Shown here: positions 6,201 through 8,615 of the stretch, one piece after another
Numbering within the stretch: the first letter of the stretch is position 1
Layout: the number at the start of each line of letters is the position of its first letter
Source: JBHIET01 sp046760785
Lineage (GTDB): Bacteria > Chloroflexota > Anaerolineae > B4-G1
NCBI GenBank assembly: GCA_046760785.1
Contig: JBHIET010000106.1
Location: 1-8,615, forward strand
Direction: 5' to 3'
Length of the DNA: 8,615 nucleotides
Notes under the pieces: model-generated
Database searches by the model: none
Told to the model about the DNA's origin: nothing
Seen by the model: the letters and a program-made list of their open reading frames with translations, nothing else
Position numbers and translations under genes: made by a program

Positions 6201-7409
6201 GCACTTCCCATCCAGCAGGTGCCCGCCTACACCGGGGTCGCCAACGAGACGCTCATCTGCGCCCAGTGCGGCTACTGTCGCACCGTCTGCCCCGTTTTCG
6301 ACGTGCTGGGCTGGGAGACGACCGCTCCCCGGGGCAAAATCTCCGTCGCCAAGAATCTGCACCTGGGCAACAGCGGAACGGGGGAACTGCCCGAAGAGTT
6401 CATCCGCCGGCTGTACGAGTGCACGCTGTGCGGCAGTTGCAAGGAAATCTGCCCCACCGGGATTGACACCCGCCAACTGTGGCTCGACCTGCGAGCAATG
6501 GCAGGCGAGACGGCTGCCGCTTCACGTGCCTTCGACCACCTGAGCCAGTGCATCGCCGACGAATGTAACATCACCTGCGAGTCCGGCGACGCCCGGATGC
6601 TCTGGATGCAGCGGCTGGACGCGACGCCCGATGGTCTGGTCGGGCAACAAGGGGCCGAGTGGCTTTACTTTGCCGGATGCGTCGGCTCCCTCTTCCCGAT
6701 GGTCAACGGTATCCCGCGATCCTTCGTCCAGATCCTGGCCCGTGCAGGGCTATCCTTCACGATGCTCGGTGAGAAGGAATGTTGCTGCGGCTTCCCGTTG
6801 CTGGCCGCCGGGAGAAGGGAGCAGGCCCGCCAAGCGGCCATGCTCAACATCGTCCACGCTCAGGCGCTGGGCGTGCGCAAGATCGTCACCACCTGCCCCT
6901 CCTGCTACCACACCTGGCAACACAACTATCCAGAGCTGACCGGCGAACCTCTTCCCTTCAGGGTGTACCACTCGACCCAGTTGCTGGCGGAATTGGTCAG
7001 GGCCGGGGCCTTCCCCCTCTACCATTCGGACGGCCCGGTCACCTACCACGACCCGTGTGACCTGGGGCGCACCAGCGGCATCTTCGACGAGCCACGGACG
7101 ATTTTGGCCGGCATCGAGGGATTGCAGTTGATCGAGATGGCCAAGAACCGGGAGGATGCGGTCTGTTGCGGCGGCGGCGGCAACCTGGAGATGGTAGATA
7201 GGGAACTGGTCGCGCAGATCGGATACCGCAAGATAGCACTGGTCGCCGATACCGGGGCGAAGACGGTCATCTCGGCCTGCCAGCAGTGCAAGCGCACGAT
7301 GACCGGGGCCGCCCGGGCCAGCAAGACCCGCGTGCGCGTCAAGGACATCACGGAAGTGGTCTGGGACGCAATCCAGGCCGCCGAGGAACACTACGGCCTG
7401 GCGGTCTAG
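3234..7409 (+). CDS. Triple GcvH-like / FAD-linked oxidase / 4Fe-4S / CCG fusion, D-lactate or glycolate dehydrogenase-like
   Basis: This very large soluble flavo-iron-sulfur protein (1391 residues) probably oxidises a 2-hydroxyacid and passes electrons through Fe-S centres. Three GcvH-like domains occupy about 8-146, 164-301, and 354-491. A PCMH-type FAD-binding domain follows (about 519-705), with the flavin-loop motif TVGGWFSTEGYGVGS (636-650) and the GTGGTMGILTEFEL region (688-701). The FAD-oxidase C-terminal region (about 706-943) ends in VLNPGKLYRTL. A Pro/Ala-rich linker (about 970-1000) leads to two CxxCxxCxxxCP clusters (C1009/1012/1015/1019 and C1063/1066/1069/1073). Two CCG motifs follow: C1149, C1184-C1185, C1221, C1224 and C1275, C1311-C1312, C1349, C1352. 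The spacings, C-X34-CC-X35-C-X2-C and C-X35-CC-X36-C-X2-C, fit the HdrB/HdrD non-cubane cluster motif. The GlcD-FeS-CCG half is a recognised layout for D-lactate and glycolate dehydrogenases; the N-terminal triple is not part of that layout. No membrane helix or signal peptide is seen. The substrate, the electron acceptor, and the role of the H-like domains are inference. Confidence 0.93.
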   Translation: MKIEKFNYPDELYYDQHHAYARVEDDTVVQGVTDLGQSLLGEDFSVELPYVGRRVRRGDTLLSIQPTILQEDARHIHATASGQVVAVNALLEQTPELVKDDPYGAGWIVRIRSDDPLALQSELESLLRACDPALKTWARRELAAARLRHPDAFPAPVRLRAEEYDFPAELYFDRSHAYGRVEDGLVVEGITDLGRELLDEVLFVELPYIGRKVKQGDRLFSVQPMNQRGRVRHIRAAVSGEVVAVNEELEEHPDWVSLDPYGVGWVARIRPTAQLEDELSALLKESEPELLAWVEKELEAEGLQHPVAHRKPTEQPLEVLRPAPVLVAPLRLEHIPIVNGHKIAQPFAPKVAGYEFPLELYYDLTHAYARMEDDLAIEGLTDLAQGMLGEVLFVELPPVGREVRQGDRLLSIQSMERDRPIRRIQAAISGEVVAVNEALVENPALVNQAPYGEGWLVKLRPTDQLEAELANLLRADNPALATWAWEEFERDAPPLEFLQRYLSDRVTRDEMERQVYSRDLAPVPELLVRPLGIRAKPELIARPINAEEVAVVMKHAARYHIPVTPRASASTVYFDAVPYRSGILLDLNNLRGEPVLHEERSTVTVGSAIRWAELDNWLHDRGWAALTYPTSAPSATVGGWFSTEGYGVGSIVFGCVHEQVVSAQVILPDGESVTVTPDSDPPLAWFAGTGGTMGILTEFELRVRRAPEAESHHVITFSSRAALREAAVALAQSDPPPYNMHYSDVSFHRLLEQAGYRSAGDRPALEVDFEGSAEEVYLGIRNLKTIVERTSGREMPAEVARREWEERFRALRAKRSRPSLLAAKVWLPLDQVDGFIHDVERLGRQMGVEFYNYGSIVTPQAAVAFAMYRSDETRVIEYVMSLSITKRLHDIGKRHGGHPYGVGLWNTAYLSDIFTPEQIAEMRSRKAAQDPDDVLNPGKLYRTLPLLPPAAFKAGLSALSVLTALQGRLRRAFARPAPRPAPSPETPALALPIQQVPAYTGVANETLICAQCGYCRTVCPVFDVLGWETTAPRGKISVAKNLHLGNSGTGELPEEFIRRLYECTLCGSCKEICPTGIDTRQLWLDLRAMAGETAAASRAFDHLSQCIADECNITCESGDARMLWMQRLDATPDGLVGQQGAEWLYFAGCVGSLFPMVNGIPRSFVQILARAGLSFTMLGEKECCCGFPLLAAGRREQARQAAMLNIVHAQALGVRKIVTTCPSCYHTWQHNYPELTGEPLPFRVYHSTQLLAELVRAGAFPLYHSDGPVTYHDPCDLGRTSGIFDEPRTILAGIEGLQLIEMAKNREDAVCCGGGGNLEMVDRELVAQIGYRKIALVADTGAKTVISACQQCKRTMTGAARASKTRVRVKDITEVVWDAIQAAEEHYGLAV
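3255..3671 (+). repeat. GcvH-like domain repeat 1 (residues 8-146 of the fusion)
   Basis: The H-protein core is clear: HAYARVEDDTV, GVTDLGQSLLG, VELPYVGRRVRRGD, ASGQVVAVN, and DPYGAGW in the expected order. The loop where H-proteins carry the lipoyl lysine (residues 63-82) contains no lysine; glutamate lies at the position reached by counting back from the conserved SG. This is the most diverged copy, with EDFSVELP where copies 2 and 3 have EVLFVELP. A helical tail (about 115-143) ends the repeat. Confidence 0.85.
3723..4136 (+). repeat. GcvH-like domain repeat 2 (residues 164-301 of the fusion)
   Basis: It begins YDFPAELYFDRSHAYGRVED, closely matching the openings of copies 1 and 3. It keeps GITDLG, EVLFVELP, VSGEVVAVN, and DPYGVGW. 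The lipoyl-site loop (221-240) reads SVQPMNQRG then VRHIRAAVSG, rich in Arg and lacking Lys. A helical tail with ELSALLKESEPELLAWVEKEL follows the same pattern as the tails of copies 1 and 3. A Pro-rich linker of about 50 residues separates it from copy 3. Confidence 0.85.
4293..4706 (+). repeat. GcvH-like domain repeat 3 (residues 354-491 of the fusion)
   Basis: This copy has YEFPLELYYDLTHAYARMED, GLTDLA, EVLFVELPPVGREVRQGD, ISGEVVAVNEALVENPALVN, and PYGEGW, the last two being nearly textbook H-protein motifs. Its lipoyl-site loop (411-430) has SIQSMERDRP then IRRIQAAISG, again without lysine. It shares more with copy 2 than with copy 1. It runs directly into the FAD-binding domain through a short segment (about 492-520). 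Confidence 0.87.
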
Positions 7410-7432
7410 TCACCGTTCGTGACGACATACCC

Positions 7433-7467
7433 AAGCGCCTTCCGCGACTATGCGAAGGCGCTTTCCT
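7433..7467 (+). terminator. Intrinsic terminator of the fusion dehydrogenase gene
   Basis: A perfect 10-bp stem (AAGCGCCTTC at 7433-7442, GAAGGCGCTT at 7454-7463) with an 11-nt loop starts 23 nt after the stop codon. It runs into the pyrimidine-rich TTTCCT. The T tract is short, but position and stem strength support termination. It separates this gene from the heme O synthase unit. Confidence 0.6.
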
Positions 7468-7475
7468 GCGCCACC

Positions 7476-7503
7476 TTGCGCTATCGTCCGGGTGTAGTAC
7501 AAT
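7476..7503 (+). promoter_or_regulatory. Sigma-70-type promoter of the heme O synthase gene
   Basis: TTGCGC (7476-7481) and TACAAT (7498-7503) are separated by 16 nt, immediately after the terminator of the preceding gene. The predicted start near 7510 leaves a leader of about 90 nt. Together with the upstream terminator it makes the prenyltransferase a separate transcription unit. Confidence 0.5.
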
Positions 7504-7512
7504 ATCGCCCTG

Positions 7513-7530
7513 GGCGTAGGGGGCTACGCC
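7513..7530 (+). promoter_or_regulatory. Hairpin at the very 5' end of the heme O synthase mRNA
   Basis: GGCGTAG (7513-7519) pairs perfectly with CTACGCC (7524-7530) around a GGGG tetraloop. It would begin within a few bases of the predicted transcription start, the position of 5'-stabilising stem-loops. No recognisable riboswitch fold was seen in the rest of the leader. Confidence 0.4.
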
Positions 7531-7601
7531 GAGCCTGATTCCGGTGCCCTTGATGGCAGCGAGGCTTCTCCTGCGCTGAATTGGAAATGAAAGGTGAAAG
7601 C

Positions 7602-8504
7602 GTGAGAGAACGAGGAACAGAGCTTAGGATTGGTGGAACAGATTTCAGTTCCCTGTTTGCCTACCTGGAGATCACCAAGCCACTCTCTGTATTCCTGCTG
7701 GCCTTCACGGCCGTTGGCGCGATGGCCGTCGCGGCGGGCGGGCAGCCGATTCCAACAGGCCGCTTCTTGCACGCTGTGGCCGCTTGCGCACTGGGCTGTG
7801 CCGGGGCCAACACACTTACTTGCTACATTGACCGGGACATTGACCCGCTGATGGAACGGACCAAGCGACGACCTCTGCCAACCCAACGCATTTATCCACC
7901 GCGGCGGGCGCTCTACTGGGGGCTATTCCTTTCGGTCCTCTCGCTGGTGCTGGCCTGGCTGATCAATCCGCTCTCGTGCTTCTGGGGGCTGATAGGCCTG
8001 CTGGACAACGTCCTGGTCTACAGCCTGCTGGCCAAGCGGCGCAGCCCCCTCAACGTCATCCTGGGTGGTTTCAGCGGCGGCGTGCCAGCGCTCTACGGCT
8101 GGGCCGCCGTGCGCAACCAGGTCGCGCTCACACCACTGCTCATCGCCGCGCTGGTCGTGCTCTGGATCCCCAACCACATCTGGAACCTGGCCATCTTCCA
8201 CACCAAGGACTACCGGCGGGTCAAGGTGCCTATGCTGCCAGCTGTCTACTCGTTCAAAGCGACGGTGCGCTGCATCGTTGCCACGGTGCTGCTGATGTTC
8301 GGCTGCTCCATCGCCCTGTATTTCGTGGGCGGCTTCGGCCGGCTGTACCTCGTGGCAGCGCTGGTGCTGGGTGCGGCGGTCGCCGCTGGAAACCTGTGGC
8401 TCTCCTTCCGGCCATCGCGGGAACTGGCCTGGCGGCTGTTCAAGCTATCCAGCCCGTACCTGTTCCTGCTCTTCACGGCGATGATGCTGGACGTGCTCGT
8501 GTGA
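7602..8504 (+). CDS. ctaB: Protoheme IX farnesyltransferase (heme O synthase), UbiA family
   Basis: This integral membrane prenyltransferase adds a farnesyl group to heme b to make heme O, a precursor for heme-copper terminal oxidases. Numbered from the GTG at 7602 (300 residues), the signature YIDRDIDPLMERTKRRPLP (75-93) is diagnostic. It is supported by VYSLLAKRRSPLNVILGG (139-156) and the loop NHIWNLAIF..DYRR..VPMLP (191-213). About nine hydrophobic segments are visible, as in CyoE/CtaB, and the length is normal. GTG 7602 is preferred because AAAGGTGA (7590-7597) precedes it by 4 nt. In-frame ATG 7587 and TTG 7581 lack a good binding site but cannot be excluded. The usual first Asn of the NxxxDxxxD motif is Thr73 here. 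No heme A synthase or oxidase subunit genes are in view; they may lie downstream. Another UbiA-type substrate is possible but less likely. Confidence 0.88.
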   Translation: MRERGTELRIGGTDFSSLFAYLEITKPLSVFLLAFTAVGAMAVAAGGQPIPTGRFLHAVAACALGCAGANTLTCYIDRDIDPLMERTKRRPLPTQRIYPPRRALYWGLFLSVLSLVLAWLINPLSCFWGLIGLLDNVLVYSLLAKRRSPLNVILGGFSGGVPALYGWAAVRNQVALTPLLIAALVVLWIPNHIWNLAIFHTKDYRRVKVPMLPAVYSFKATVRCIVATVLLMFGCSIALYFVGGFGRLYLVAALVLGAAVAAGNLWLSFRPSRELAWRLFKLSSPYLFLLFTAMMLDVLV

Positions 8505-8538
8505 AACGTACATGCAACGTTACTACTCAGGCTGCGTC

Positions 8539-8566
8539 GGTCGAGTAGGCGCTTTAGGTCGAGTAG
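8539..8566 (+). repeat. Short direct repeat GGTCGAGTAG, two copies
   Basis: GGTCGAGTAG occurs at 8539-8548 and 8557-8566, 18 bp apart. The second copy continues into CGAAGCGTACCGAGACC, which has GGTC...GACC dyad ends and resembles high-copy intergenic repeats found after genes in some GC-rich bacteria (from memory, not checked). No coding function is evident. Confidence 0.5.
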
Positions 8567-8580
8567 CGAAGCGTACCGAG

Positions 8581-8615
8581 ACCAAGCAGCCTATGCTGAG
8601 CCGCTCGCTTGGTTT
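8581..8615 (+). terminator. Terminator-like hairpin truncated by the window edge
   Basis: ACCAAGC (8581-8587) pairs with GCTTGGT (8607-8613). A nested alternative small stem, CAGC/GCTG, lies inside. The right arm is followed by TT at the window end, so a T run may continue beyond. It sits 77 nt after the prenyltransferase stop and could end that transcript. The long loop makes the call tentative. Confidence 0.35.

Noticed and set aside
6750..7391. 213-codon - strand frame opposite the CCG region
   Set aside because: It is opposite ten precisely spaced cysteines of two CCG motifs on the + strand and has no domain of its own.
3234..7409. sHdr sulfur-oxidation system with an LbpA protein
   Set aside because: Only the H-like and CCG themes are shared. 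The FAD oxidase domain, the missing lipoyl lysine, and the absence of other shdr genes do not fit.
1..8615. CRISPR arrays, tRNA or rRNA genes, insertion sequences, transposases
   Set aside because: No regularly spaced repeats, cloverleaf-like segments, rRNA-like sequence, terminal inverted repeats, or transposase motifs were found by eye.

Overview
The window is GC-rich bacterial DNA with four complete genes, all on the + strand, and short intergenic gaps carrying recognisable hairpins and promoters. The gene style suggests a chloroflexote (Anaerolineae-like) or a similar GC-rich aerobic or facultative bacterium: a soluble PAS/GAF sensor kinase overlapping an NtrC-flavoured receiver joined to an OmpR-type winged helix, a large soluble FAD/Fe-S dehydrogenase, and a heme O synthase. 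That placement is an inference from gene content, not a phylogenetic result.

Layout. Positions 1-264 hold a possible tail of an upstream gene, a terminator-like hairpin, and a strong sigma-70-type promoter (TTGTAT-17-TATAAT). A TTG-started sensor histidine kinase follows (265-2283), with domains PAS-GAF-PAS-HisKA-HATPase. It overlaps its response regulator (2241-3041) by 43 bp. A 190-bp gap then holds two perfect hairpins, a G-free C/A-rich stretch resembling a Rho-loading site, and a long imperfect palindrome just before the ribosome binding site of the next gene.

The centrepiece is 3234-7409, a 1391-residue protein. Three tandem GcvH-like (glycine cleavage H-protein fold) domains are fused to a GlcD-type FAD oxidase, two ferredoxin-like 4Fe-4S motifs, and two complete CCG (HdrB/HdrD-type) cysteine motifs. 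The FAD-FeS-CCG part is a known D-lactate/glycolate dehydrogenase-like layout. The three N-terminal domains are the unusual part: none has a lysine in the loop where H-proteins carry lipoate, and in all three that loop is four residues longer than in standard H-proteins. A hairpin terminator (7433-7467), a second promoter (7476-7503), and a UbiA-family heme O synthase (7602-8504) follow. The window ends in short direct repeats and a terminator-like hairpin cut by the edge.

How they may work together (inference): the kinase/regulator pair, whose PAS domains have cysteine-rich loops that could sense redox state or a metal, may control the neighbouring hydroxyacid dehydrogenase. Heme O synthase supplies heme for a terminal oxidase, so the segment fits an aerobic electron-transport theme. 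No partner cytochrome, permease, or oxidase gene lies in the window. The most promising candidate for something undescribed is the triple pseudo-H-protein/dehydrogenase/Hdr-like fusion.
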